A DNA stretch of 31,142 nt, taken from contig JAWOFN010000050.1 in the NCBI GenBank assembly GCA_046497505.1, positions 1-31,142 on the forward strand. The letters run 5' to 3'. Position numbers and translations under genes: made by a program. The first letter of the stretch is position 1; every line of letters begins with the position of its first letter. Under the pieces are notes generated by a model. That model was given only the letters and a program-made list of their open reading frames with translations. It did not search any database and was not told where the DNA came from. This stretch comes from JAWOFN01 sp046497505 [NCBI: bacterium]. Its GTDB lineage: Bacteria; Blakebacterota; Blakebacteria; Blakebacterales. This document shows, piece after piece, positions 7,563 to 15,239 of the stretch.

Positions 7563-8744
7563 ATGGATCTCTTCGAGCGCTGCTACGAGTGGAAAGACTG
7601 GAAGGTCGCCCAGCAGTTCGGGTACTACCCCTACTTCACCCCCATCGAGAGCGAAGCGGGTCCTGAAGTGGTCATCGACGGGGAACCGCGTATCATGCTG
7701 GGATCCAACAACTACATGGGCCTGACCAACCATCCGGAGGTGAAGGAGGCCGCCGCCCGGGCGGTCCGCGACTACGGCACGGGCTGCACCGGCTCCCGTT
7801 TCCTCAACGGCACCCTGGATATCCATGTGGACCTGGAGGAGGCCCTGGCCGACTGGCTGGGGAAGGAGGCCGCCCTGGTCTTCTCGACCGGCTTCATGGT
7901 GAACCAGGGCGTGATCTCCTCCCTGGTCACCCGGGAGGACGTGGTCCTCTCCGACCGCCTCAACCACGCCAGCATCGTGGAAGGATGCCGGCTGGCCATG
8001 GGGGAGACCCTCAAGTTCAAGCACGACGACATGGAGGACCTGGAACGCCTGCTCGATTCCGCCGGGGAGAGGGGGAAGCTCATCGTGGCGGACGGTGTCT
8101 TCAGTGCCGAGGGGACGGTGGCGGACATCGGCACCATCCTCGACCTGGCGGAGGAGTACGAGGCCCGGGTCATGATCGACGAGGCCCATTCCCTGGGCGT
8201 GTACGGATCGGAAGGCCGCGGGGCCTCCGAGGCCCAGGGACACCTCGACCGGGTGGACCTGCTCATGGGCACGTTCAGCAAGTCCTTCGGCGGGGTCGGC
8301 GGCTTCGTGGCCGGTCCCCTGGAGGTGATCATGTGGATCAGGCACAAGGCCCGTCCCATGATCTTCAGCGCCAGCCTCCCCCCCGCCAGCGTCGCCACCG
8401 CCCGCAAGGCCCTGGACGTGATCCGTGCCGGGGACGACCTGCGGGAGGCCCTCTGGGAGAACTCCAACAGGATGCGGGACGGCCTGGTGGGACTGGGTTA
8501 CGACATCGGCGGGTCCACCAGCCAGATCATCCCCCTCCACGTGGGGGACGACATGGTCTGCCTGAAGTTCTGGAAGTCCCTCTATGACGCCGGGGTCTTC
8601 ACCAACGCCTTCATCCAGCCCGCCACCCCGCCCGGGGGCGCCCTCATCCGGACCTCCTACATGCCCACACACACCGAGGAGATGCTGGACCGTGCCCTCG
8701 AGCTGATGGGTGAGGTGGGTCGCCAGACGGGAGTGCTCTCGTGA
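7563..8744 (+). CDS. spt: Alpha-oxoamine synthase, probable serine palmitoyltransferase
   Basis: 393 residues, a PLP-dependent class-II aminotransferase-fold enzyme of the alpha-oxoamine synthase family. The glycine-rich and substrate motif LGSNNYMGL and the GSRFLNGTLDIH stretch are typical. His135 (LNHASI) would stack on PLP, Asp206 (MIDEAHSLG) would contact the pyridine nitrogen, and Lys240 (TFSKSFGG) forms the Schiff base. The family includes KBL, BioF, HemA and Spt. The N-terminus MDLFERCYEWKDW and the FSTGF and RPMIFSAS stretches match my memory of Bacteroidota-type serine palmitoyltransferases better than KBL or BioF. Spt condenses serine with an acyl thioester to give 3-oxo-sphinganine. 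Its stop overlaps the next start by 4 bp. No threonine dehydrogenase or biotin genes are nearby. Confidence 0.85.
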   Translation: MDLFERCYEWKDWKVAQQFGYYPYFTPIESEAGPEVVIDGEPRIMLGSNNYMGLTNHPEVKEAAARAVRDYGTGCTGSRFLNGTLDIHVDLEEALADWLGKEAALVFSTGFMVNQGVISSLVTREDVVLSDRLNHASIVEGCRLAMGETLKFKHDDMEDLERLLDSAGERGKLIVADGVFSAEGTVADIGTILDLAEEYEARVMIDEAHSLGVYGSEGRGASEAQGHLDRVDLLMGTFSKSFGGVGGFVAGPLEVIMWIRHKARPMIFSASLPPASVATARKALDVIRAGDDLREALWENSNRMRDGLVGLGYDIGGSTSQIIPLHVGDDMVCLKFWKSLYDAGVFTNAFIQPATPPGGALIRTSYMPTHTEEMLDRALELMGEVGRQTGVLS

Positions 8745-9871
8745 GCGGGGACCTGGAGGTCCGGGAGATCACCGGCACCGGCCGGGAGCTGCAGCAGTTC
8801 ATCCGGTTCCCCTGGCGGATCTACCGCGGGCTCTACCCCCACCCGAACTGGGTCCCCCCCCTGCTGAGCGCCGAGAAGGCCCTGCTGGACAAGTCACGGT
8901 CGCCCTTCTTCGAGCACGGTGACGCAGCCTATTTCATGGCTTTCCTTGAGGGGAGACCGGTGGGCCGGATCGCCGGGATCGTGAACGACCTCCACGTGGA
9001 GTTCCAGCGGGAGGAGGCCGGATTCTTCGGTTTCTTCGAGACGGTGCAGGACCAGGCGGTGACCGACGCCCTGGTGGGACGGGCGGCGGATTGGGTGCGG
9101 GAGCGGGGTCTGAAGACGATGCGGGGCCCCATGAACTTCTCCACCAACGAGACCTGCGGCCTGCTGGTGGACGGCTTCGACGAGCCCCCCACCATCATGA
9201 TGACCTACAACCCCCCCTGGTACGAGACCCAGCTCCTGACCGCCGGTCTGGAACCGGTCAAGCTCCTGCTCTCCTACTTCATCCAGGCGGACTCGGACAT
9301 CGAGCGCATCATCCGGATCGCCCGGAAGGCCCAGGAGAAGGCGGGCGTGGAGATGCGCGCCCTCGACATGAGCCGCTTCGAGGAAGAGGTGGACCTGGTC
9401 AAAGGGATCTACAACGAAGCCTGGGAGCGGAACTGGGGCTTCGTCCCCATGACCGACGCGGAGTTCGATCACCTGGCGAAGGACCTCAAGCCGGTGGTGG
9501 ACCCGGACTTCGTGAAGATCGCCTCCATCGAAGGCGAACCGGTGGGCTTCTCCCTGACCGTGCCGGATGTGAACCAGGTCCTCATCGACATGAACGGCCG
9601 TCTCTTCCCCTTCGGCTGGATCAGGCTGCTCCTCGGGCTGAAGAGGATCGACGTCGCCCGGGTCATCGCCCTGGGGGTGAAGAAGGAGTACCAGGGCATC
9701 GGACTGGGCAGCATGTTCTATGCCGACGCCTTCGATGTGGCCCGCAGGAAGGGTTACCGGGGGGGGGAGGCCTCCTGGATCCTCGAGGACAACACGGACA
9801 TGCGCAAGCCGATGGAGGCCATGAGCGCGGAGGTCAACAAGCGCTACCGGGTGTACGACCTGGCCCTCTGA
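8741..9871 (+). CDS. YghO/BcerS-like acyltransferase, candidate bacterial ceramide synthase
   Basis: 376 residues. The GTG at 8741 overlaps the spt stop (GTGA) and has GGGAG 7 nt upstream, so the two genes are translationally coupled. The N-terminal motifs FIRFPWRIYRG, NWVPPLL and FFEHGDAAYF, then RIAGIVN and a GFFGFFE block, are diagnostic of the YghO family, which includes the bacterial ceramide synthase BcerS. The C-terminal third carries a GNAT-like acyl-CoA-binding segment (ALGVKKEYQGIGLGS, then EASWILEDN). BcerS N-acylates the long-chain base. The protein has no signal peptide and is probably cytosolic or peripheral to the inner membrane. Position directly after an Spt-like gene makes this assignment more likely than a generic acetyltransferase. 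Confidence 0.82.
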   Translation: MSGDLEVREITGTGRELQQFIRFPWRIYRGLYPHPNWVPPLLSAEKALLDKSRSPFFEHGDAAYFMAFLEGRPVGRIAGIVNDLHVEFQREEAGFFGFFETVQDQAVTDALVGRAADWVRERGLKTMRGPMNFSTNETCGLLVDGFDEPPTIMMTYNPPWYETQLLTAGLEPVKLLLSYFIQADSDIERIIRIARKAQEKAGVEMRALDMSRFEEEVDLVKGIYNEAWERNWGFVPMTDAEFDHLAKDLKPVVDPDFVKIASIEGEPVGFSLTVPDVNQVLIDMNGRLFPFGWIRLLLGLKRIDVARVIALGVKKEYQGIGLGSMFYADAFDVARRKGYRGGEASWILEDNTDMRKPMEAMSAEVNKRYRVYDLAL

Positions 9872-9874
9872 CCC

Positions 9875-9888
9875 GGTCCGCGGGGACC
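9875..9888. terminator. Short hairpin between convergent genes
   Basis: GGTCC at 9875-9879 and GGACC at 9884-9888 enclose a GCGG loop, 3 bp after the acyltransferase stop and about 30 bp beyond the rmuC stop. The stem is short and there is no T-tract. Confidence 0.3.
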
Positions 9889-9918
9889 CGGCCAGGATGC
9901 CCTCCATAGGGTCCGGCC

Positions 9919-11031
9919 CTAGCTTCCTTCGGGGTCGCTCCCCGGGGGCAGGCTCAGCTCCTCCGCCCCGCTCTCCAGGCCGGTCACCTTGCTCTGGACC
10001 TGCGTGAGACGTCTCTCCCCGTCCTCGTAGGCGCCCCGCGCGTTCTTCAGGTGGGTCCCCAGGCGCCCGTAGTCGCTGGCCAGCTTGTCCAGGTCCCCCT
10101 GGATCCTGCGCAGGTGGCTCAGGATCTCGTTCCCCCGGCGCTCCAGTTCCATCCCCTTCAGGCCGAAGAGGATCACCTGCAGGTAGGCGTAGAAGGAGTT
10201 GGGGCTCACCGGGATCACCCGCCGCTGGATGGAGTACTCGAGCAGCTCGTTCCCCTCCCCCTCCTCCTCCCGCAGGATCGTCTCGTAGTAGACGTTCTCG
10301 GCCGGGATGTACATCAGGGCGAAGTCGTAGGTGCCCTCGTCGGGGAGGATGTACCGGTCGGCGATCTCGTCCACCCGCTTCTTCACCCCGCGCATGAAGA
10401 CCTTCCGCTGCCTGCGTCTCTCATCGTCCCCCTCGGCGGCCAGGACGGCCTTGAAGTCCTCGATCGGGAACTTGCTGTCGATGGGCACCATCCGGTCGCC
10501 GATCCGGATCACCGCGTCGACCGTGGTCCCGTCGGCGAAGGAGTGCTGGATGCCGTAGAGGCTGCGGGGGAAGATGTCGGAGAGGAGTTTCTCGAGGAAG
10601 ATCTCCCCCAGCCCCCCCCGGAGCTTGGGACTCTTGAGGATGTCCTCGAGGCTGGCGATGTCCTTGCCCAGGTCGAAGAGCTTCTTCGTGGCCTCGGAGA
10701 GGGAACCCAGCTCCTTCTTCAGGTCCGCCACCGTCTTCCCCGAGGCGTCCAGCCGCTCGTCCAGGACCTTGCGCTGACCTTCGAGGCGTTCGCCGAGGGA
10801 TTCCTGCAGCTCCTTCAAGTGCTTGCTCACCCGCTCCACCTGTTCGTTGGCGTCCCGCAGGGCGGTCTCCTGACCCTGGTGGAGCCGGTCGGAGATCTCC
10901 TGCCGGGTGCGGTCCACCTCCTCACCCAGCGATCGCATGCGGGCGAGGGTGAGGGCCAGGACGCCGACCACGGCCAGCAGGGCGAGGGCGGTGAGGGCCA
11001 GGAGCACGATGATGCCGGGGGAGGGTTCCAT
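9919..11031 (-). CDS. rmuC: RmuC-family DNA recombination protein
   Basis: 370 residues. An N-terminal membrane segment covers about residues 7-30, followed by a coiled coil at about 35-120 (EEVDRTRQEISDRL onward). The RmuC domain starts at KSPKLRGGLGEIFLEKLL. The nuclease-like core shows VDAVIRIGDRMVPIDSKFP, in which the Asp and the Ser-Lys fit the PD-(D/E)XK-like motif proposed for the family. A further typical stretch is FALMYIPAENVYYE. RmuC limits inversion at short inverted repeats in E. coli. There is no Shine-Dalgarno sequence before the ATG at 11031; a promoter-like element sits so close that the mRNA may be leaderless. The upstream gene on the same strand ends 61 bp away. Confidence 0.93.
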   Translation of the reverse strand: MEPSPGIIVLLALTALALLAVVGVLALTLARMRSLGEEVDRTRQEISDRLHQGQETALRDANEQVERVSKHLKELQESLGERLEGQRKVLDERLDASGKTVADLKKELGSLSEATKKLFDLGKDIASLEDILKSPKLRGGLGEIFLEKLLSDIFPRSLYGIQHSFADGTTVDAVIRIGDRMVPIDSKFPIEDFKAVLAAEGDDERRRQRKVFMRGVKKRVDEIADRYILPDEGTYDFALMYIPAENVYYETILREEEGEGNELLEYSIQRRVIPVSPNSFYAYLQVILFGLKGMELERRGNEILSHLRRIQGDLDKLASDYGRLGTHLKNARGAYEDGERRLTQVQSKVTGLESGAEELSLPPGSDPEGS

Positions 11032-11033
11032 AC

Positions 11034-11068
11034 GGCATAATCTATGCCCGGGGTGGGACGGGGGGCAA
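11034..11068 (-). promoter_or_regulatory. Possible promoter for leaderless rmuC mRNA, with inverted repeat
   Basis: On the minus strand TTGCCC (11068-11063) and TAGATT (11044-11039) are spaced 18 bp; ATAGAT gives 17 bp. Transcription would start at or next to the ATG at 11031. The perfect inverted repeat GGCATA-ATC-TATGCC (11034-11048) overlaps the -10 and could be an operator. Confidence 0.35.
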
Positions 11069-11092
11069 CGGGGGGCCGGGGAGCACCCCCCC

Positions 11093-14000
11093 TCACTTCA
11101 GCAGCAGCACCTTGCGCGTGTACCGGTGTCCCTCGACCTGGAGGACCACCAGGTAGATACCCGCGGCGGATGTTCGGCCGCTCCTCTCCCTGCCGTCCCA
11201 CACCTGCTCATAGGTCCCGGCGGCCAGCCGGGCGTCCAGCAGGCGCCGCACCCTGCGTCCCCGGGTGTCGAGCACGTCCAGGCGTACCTCGCGGTCCGGG
11301 CCCGGGGGAAGACGGAAACGCACACGGGTGCTCGGGTTGAACGGGTTCGGCACCGCGGGGAGGAGTTCCACCCCCGGAGCCTCAGGCTCCAGGGTGAGGG
11401 AGACGGGCCCTATCCAGGCGGAACGCCCGCCGGCGGTGCGGACCCGTACCGCCGCGGCGACCGGCAGCGCGCCCCGGACATCCGGCCCGGTGGGGACCCG
11501 GCTGTACAGGAGGGGGAGCTCCCCGGTCCGCCAGGTGAGTTCCTCCCCGGCGGGACGCCAGGTCCTCCCATCGTCCGGGGGGCCCCCTGTGCCCTCACCG
11601 GGCGAGGCCAGGAAGGGCTGGAAGCTCAGCGGGCCCTCACAGGCGAGCACCTGCCAGCGGAGCTCCATGCTCCGGGGCGCCTCCTCGACGTCGAGCCCCG
11701 AGAGGGCCAGCGGCTCCCCGACCGGACGCAGCCCCCCGTCGGCGGGATCCTCCCCCAGGTCCCATCGGACCCATCCGCCGTCGGGGAGGACCGCTTCCAG
11801 GACGAAGGGGCCCGGTCCGGGGGAGGCGGCGTACCATCGTCCCGTTCCGTCGTCCGATGCGAACACCCTCCTCCCGGGCGTGTGGAGGACCAGGGGCACC
11901 TGCTGTCCGGGCGCCGGACCCCAGAGCCACCGGGGGAGGGGCGGGAGGGAGGGAGGGGCCACCTCCACCTGCTGCTGCCAGCGGCGCACCCCCTCCGCTT
12001 CCCCGCTCTCCAGGGTCACCCGGTAAGGGCCCGCAGGCAGGCCGGCGAGGCGCTCCCTCTCCCAGGTCCCGGCCGCCGCCGGGCCGCTCCATACCGCCCC
12101 ACCTCCCGGACCCGTGATCCGCACGCTCCCTCCGGGACCGGCGTGCCATACCAGCTCGAGGCTGCCCGCCCCTCCCAACGCCCTCAGGACCGTTCCTCGG
12201 GATGCCGCCCCGGCCGGCCACGAGGGGCGGGCGAGGAGGGATGGGGCCGCGGGGCGGGGGGGTGAGGGCTGCCAGCTCACGACGCTGTCGCTCTCGACGG
12301 CCACCGCCTCTCCCCAGGAGATCGGGAAGGAGGCTCCGGCGGTCCCTCCACCCGGTATGCGGAAGCGGCCCGCCCATGCCTGCTGCAGGGGGTCCCATCG
12401 GCTCACGGCCCTCACCCCGGAGAGCTGGAGGACCTCCTCCGCAGTGCGTTCCGCCAGGGAGTCGGCGATCCCGGCCAGGGCCAGTCCCGGGGTCAGCTCG
12501 CGCAGGGCGGGCGCGTACCGTCGGGGACCGCTGACCTCGAGGGTGCCCGCCGCGGCGCTGACCAGCGCGAAACCGGTTCCCGGCCCCAGGGGGAAGTCCT
12601 CCCCCGAGAGGCTTCCCGCCGGGTCCCGGACCGCGGAGACCCAGGCCCCGGTCGCCCCGTCCCAGCGGGCCAGCTCCCCCGCGTCGGGAAGACGTCCCAG
12701 CCAGTCCCACGCGGAATCCAGCCCCGGGTCGTCGAGCGTGGGCGTCATGAGGAGCACCCCCGCGGGGAGGGGCTTCCGGACGGCGGTGGTGTGGGCGATC
12801 CGCACCGCCCCCGGGGTGATGTGCTCCTGGGGCGGGTTGAGGCCGTCCTCCACCCGGGCGGCCACCTGCCAGAGCGTGCCCTCTGCCAGGCCGGATACAT
12901 CCACGGTCACCTCCCCCGAGCCTTTGCCGATCATGGGAGGATCGGAGGGAGCGGGACAGCGTGCGCCCGTCTCGGCGACGAACTCCAGGCTGCCCGTCAC
13001 CTCACCATCGTCGAGGAGCTCGTAGCCCAGGACCAGGGCGGTGTCCGCACGGGCCGGGAGCGTCGACGTCCAGTGGAAGACCGGGGGCGGGTTGGGGGCC
13101 AGCAGCGGGAGGGGGATCTCCTGGGGGGAGGTACCGCTCACCACGAAGAGGCCCTCACTGACCCCGGCGGCCGCGCCGTCCCCCTCCACCTCGAGGGTGT
13201 CGCCCGGGGACCAGGCTGCGGCCGCGCCTTCCTCCTTCCGGAGGTTGCCCAGGTTCAGGTTCCAGTTCCCCAGCGAGTCGGTGACGGCGGCCAGCCAGGC
13301 CGAGCCGTCCCCGGAGCGGGACCGGAGGAAGACATGGGCGTCCGCAGCGGCCCCCTCCGGACCGGCCAGGACCCCGTAGACGGTATAGGGCACGGTCGGG
13401 CTCACCGTACCCATCTCCTGGGTCCTGAGGGAGTCGGCCGGGACCATGGTGCCCGCGCTCACCACCCGCCAGGCCGCCTGCGACCCGGTTGAGAGGCCGT
13501 AGCGGTCCGCCAGGTGGAGCAGCCCCCCGGGACGGGGGTCGTAGATGTGCCGGGTCCACCCCTCGGCGGTGACCTCCAGCCGGCCCGGCGCCGCCTCCCC
13601 GGTCCGCCAGGCCGCCCCGAACCCGGTGGATGTGGGATTGACCACCCGGACCCGGTATACCGGGGGCGATCCGGTGAAGGGACCGCCGCCGGGCCGGGCG
13701 GGCGCGGACGGGCTGAAGGCGCTGCCGTCCGGGGCGGCCAGGGTGTGATCGATGAACGCCCCCTCCCCCTCCGGACTCCGGACGAACGAGGCATCGGTGT
13801 CCCAGTCGGTGTAGGAGATGTCCTGGAGGGTGTCCGGTCCGGCAGGCCGGATGAGGAGGATCCTGCCGGCGGTGTTGCTGAGCCCGGAGCCGAGACGTCC
13901 GTCCGCCGTCCCGGCCGGACCGGGCAGGCGGGTCGGTGTCCCCCCGCCGAAGAGGGTCCAGTATCCGCCCGGCGGGAGGAGGGTCCCCGCGGGGATGGTG

Positions 14001-14269
14001 TCGGGGAGCGCACCCGCGGGGCCCAGGAGCCACCCGCCGATGTCCACCGGTTCCAGGGACCGGTTCACCAGTTCGATGAACTCGTCCTGGTAGGTGTCGC
14101 GGATCCCGTCACCGTTGGCGTCTCCGGCCGCATCGGAGGCGGGGTCGGCCAGGACCTCGTTGATGACGACAGGGGGATCGGGGAGCTGGGGAGAGGCGGC
14201 GAAGGCGGGGGCGGGCAGGCTCCAGGCGGTCAGGACGGCTGCCAGGAGCACGAGCCGGCACGTGGACAT
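11093..14269 (-). CDS. Secreted lamin-tail-domain protein with C-terminal FlgD-like/T9SS-type sorting domain
   Basis: 1,058 residues. GGAAGGAG precedes the ATG at 14269, and a signal peptide ends near residue 24 (AFAA). Residues about 34-150 form a lamin-tail domain: VVINEVLADP, DEFIELVNRS, DIGGWLL and a PPGGYWTLFGG stretch. The middle is a string of Gly/Pro-rich beta domains, including one that reports rates or values (SGEDFPLGPGTGFALV type). The last ~95 residues begin VPNPFNPSTRVRF and end in a short basic KVLLLK tail. That is the signature of FlgD-Ig-like/type-A sorting domains of surface proteins in FCB-group bacteria. It is therefore probably a cell-surface or released structural protein. 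Whether this genome has a type IX system cannot be seen here. Confidence 0.82.
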   Translation of the reverse strand: MSTCRLVLLAAVLTAWSLPAPAFAASPQLPDPPVVINEVLADPASDAAGDANGDGIRDTYQDEFIELVNRSLEPVDIGGWLLGPAGALPDTIPAGTLLPPGGYWTLFGGGTPTRLPGPAGTADGRLGSGLSNTAGRILLIRPAGPDTLQDISYTDWDTDASFVRSPEGEGAFIDHTLAAPDGSAFSPSAPARPGGGPFTGSPPVYRVRVVNPTSTGFGAAWRTGEAAPGRLEVTAEGWTRHIYDPRPGGLLHLADRYGLSTGSQAAWRVVSAGTMVPADSLRTQEMGTVSPTVPYTVYGVLAGPEGAAADAHVFLRSRSGDGSAWLAAVTDSLGNWNLNLGNLRKEEGAAAAWSPGDTLEVEGDGAAAGVSEGLFVVSGTSPQEIPLPLLAPNPPPVFHWTSTLPARADTALVLGYELLDDGEVTGSLEFVAETGARCPAPSDPPMIGKGSGEVTVDVSGLAEGTLWQVAARVEDGLNPPQEHITPGAVRIAHTTAVRKPLPAGVLLMTPTLDDPGLDSAWDWLGRLPDAGELARWDGATGAWVSAVRDPAGSLSGEDFPLGPGTGFALVSAAAGTLEVSGPRRYAPALRELTPGLALAGIADSLAERTAEEVLQLSGVRAVSRWDPLQQAWAGRFRIPGGGTAGASFPISWGEAVAVESDSVVSWQPSPPRPAAPSLLARPSWPAGAASRGTVLRALGGAGSLELVWHAGPGGSVRITGPGGGAVWSGPAAAGTWERERLAGLPAGPYRVTLESGEAEGVRRWQQQVEVAPPSLPPLPRWLWGPAPGQQVPLVLHTPGRRVFASDDGTGRWYAASPGPGPFVLEAVLPDGGWVRWDLGEDPADGGLRPVGEPLALSGLDVEEAPRSMELRWQVLACEGPLSFQPFLASPGEGTGGPPDDGRTWRPAGEELTWRTGELPLLYSRVPTGPDVRGALPVAAAVRVRTAGGRSAWIGPVSLTLEPEAPGVELLPAVPNPFNPSTRVRFRLPPGPDREVRLDVLDTRGRRVRRLLDARLAAGTYEQVWDGRERSGRTSAAGIYLVVLQVEGHRYTRKVLLLK

Positions 14270-14574
14270 GGCGGCTCCTTCCGTTGGCTGCGGGCCCGGG
14301 GGAGGGCTATGGTGGTGGTCGCTCCGGGCCCCTGCGGGGGAGGGGGACGGGTCCGGGAGGGGGGACGGCCGGGGGGCAGGAAAACGAACGCGGCCGGTGC
14401 CGGAGCACCGTCCGCGGGAGGTGAGGACAGATTAGCACAGGGAGAGGCGGCCTGCAACGCCGGGCATCAGACCGCCGGGTTGCGGCTTGACGCCCCGCCC
14501 CGGCCCCGGCTTATTGAAGCCGCCTTCCGGGCCGCGGGCCATCGGGGCCCACCGTCCCCGCAGGCGGACCGATC
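14270..14574. other. 305-bp divergent intergenic region, G-rich, no gene
   Basis: It separates the lamin-tail gene (minus) from the sigma-factor gene (plus). It holds a plus-strand G-run cluster at 14336-14376 able to form a G-quadruplex: runs at 14336-40, 42-46, 49-51, 55-57 and 59-64. A perfect 6-bp hairpin (CGGTGC-CGGA-GCACCG) lies at 14395-14410. A promoter candidate near the sigma-factor gene is listed separately. I see no coding sequence. Confidence 0.6.
14487..14516 (+). promoter_or_regulatory. Probable sigma70-type promoter of the ECF sigma-factor gene
   Basis: TTGACG at 14487-14492 and TTATTG at 14511-14516, spacing 18 bp (TATTGA with 19 bp is an alternative). This is the only AT-rich step in the region and lies about 60 bp before the ATG. 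It does not look like an ECF autoregulatory promoter. Confidence 0.4.
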
Positions 14575-15141
14575 ATGGCCAGTCCAGAGACGAACGAACT
14601 CATCGATCGCGCGGAGTCGGGCGACCAGGACGCCTACACCGAACTGGTGCGCCTGTACGAACCGCAGGTCTTCGCCGTCTGCATGAAGATGGTCCGCGAC
14701 CCGGAGACCGCCCGGGACCTGGCGCAGGACACCTTCGTCAAAGCGTTCCGGGCCCTCCACACCTTCGACCGCGACTACACCTTCTCCACCTGGCTCTACA
14801 AGATCGCCCGGAACACCTGTATCGACCACTTCCGGCGCTCCAAGCTGGAGACGTACAGCCTGGATGCTCCCGTGAAGACCCGTGATGGCGAGATGGAGCG
14901 GGAGGTCGAGTCCCCCATCGAGACACCCGAACGTTTCCTGCTCCGTAAGGAACAGGGTCGGCTCATCGACGATGCCATCCAGGGGCTCCCGGACAAGTAT
15001 CGGGAGGTCATCAACCTGCGCCACACCCAGGACCTCCCCTACGATGAGATCGCCAACATCCTGGACGTCCCCCTGGGGACGGTGAAGGCCCGTCTCTTCC
15101 GGGCCCGGGAACTCTTGAAGAAGCGGCTCAAGTCCCTCTAG
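14575..15141 (+). CDS. ECF-type RNA polymerase sigma factor
   Basis: 188 residues, normal ECF size. Region 2 spans about residues 22-90, with VRDPETARDLAQDTFVKAF (core binding) and FSTWLYKIARNTCIDHFR (-10 recognition). A charged linker of about 35 residues follows. Region 4 starts at LPDKYREVINLRH, with the helix-turn-helix YDEIANILDVPLGTVKARL reading the -35. It recalls the RpoE/SigW-like groups. ECF genes are usually followed by their anti-sigma gene. Here the next gene, 98 bp downstream on the same strand, is instead a membrane protein with a bactofilin-like domain, so the regulator is either that protein or encoded elsewhere. It is probably involved in envelope stress, but the signal is unknown. 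Confidence 0.93.
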   Translation: MASPETNELIDRAESGDQDAYTELVRLYEPQVFAVCMKMVRDPETARDLAQDTFVKAFRALHTFDRDYTFSTWLYKIARNTCIDHFRRSKLETYSLDAPVKTRDGEMEREVESPIETPERFLLRKEQGRLIDDAIQGLPDKYREVINLRHTQDLPYDEIANILDVPLGTVKARLFRARELLKKRLKSL

Positions 15142-15170
15142 TCCCCCCGCCGGCCTCCGGAGGACCACGA

Positions 15171-15222
15171 CGTCAGGGGCGGTGTGAAACTCCCTGACGA
15201 ACCTCCTCGTACCACCAGGAGG
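15171..15222 (+). promoter_or_regulatory. Inverted repeat and possible SD-masking hairpin before the bactofilin-like gene
   Basis: CGTCAGGG (15171-15178) pairs perfectly with CCCTGACG (15192-15199). Directly after it, CCTCCT (15202-15207) can pair with AGGAGG (15217-15222), which is part of the ribosome binding region of the next gene. The first may be a terminator/attenuator or operator. The second could lower translation by hiding the Shine-Dalgarno. Confidence 0.4.
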
Positions 15223-15239
15223 AAGGAGAGCCTGATAAC

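Noticed and set aside
15154-15165. Palindromic CCTCCGGAGG after the sigma-factor stop
   Set aside because: Short and GC-rich, expected by chance here; no T-tract and no second copy seen in a control region.
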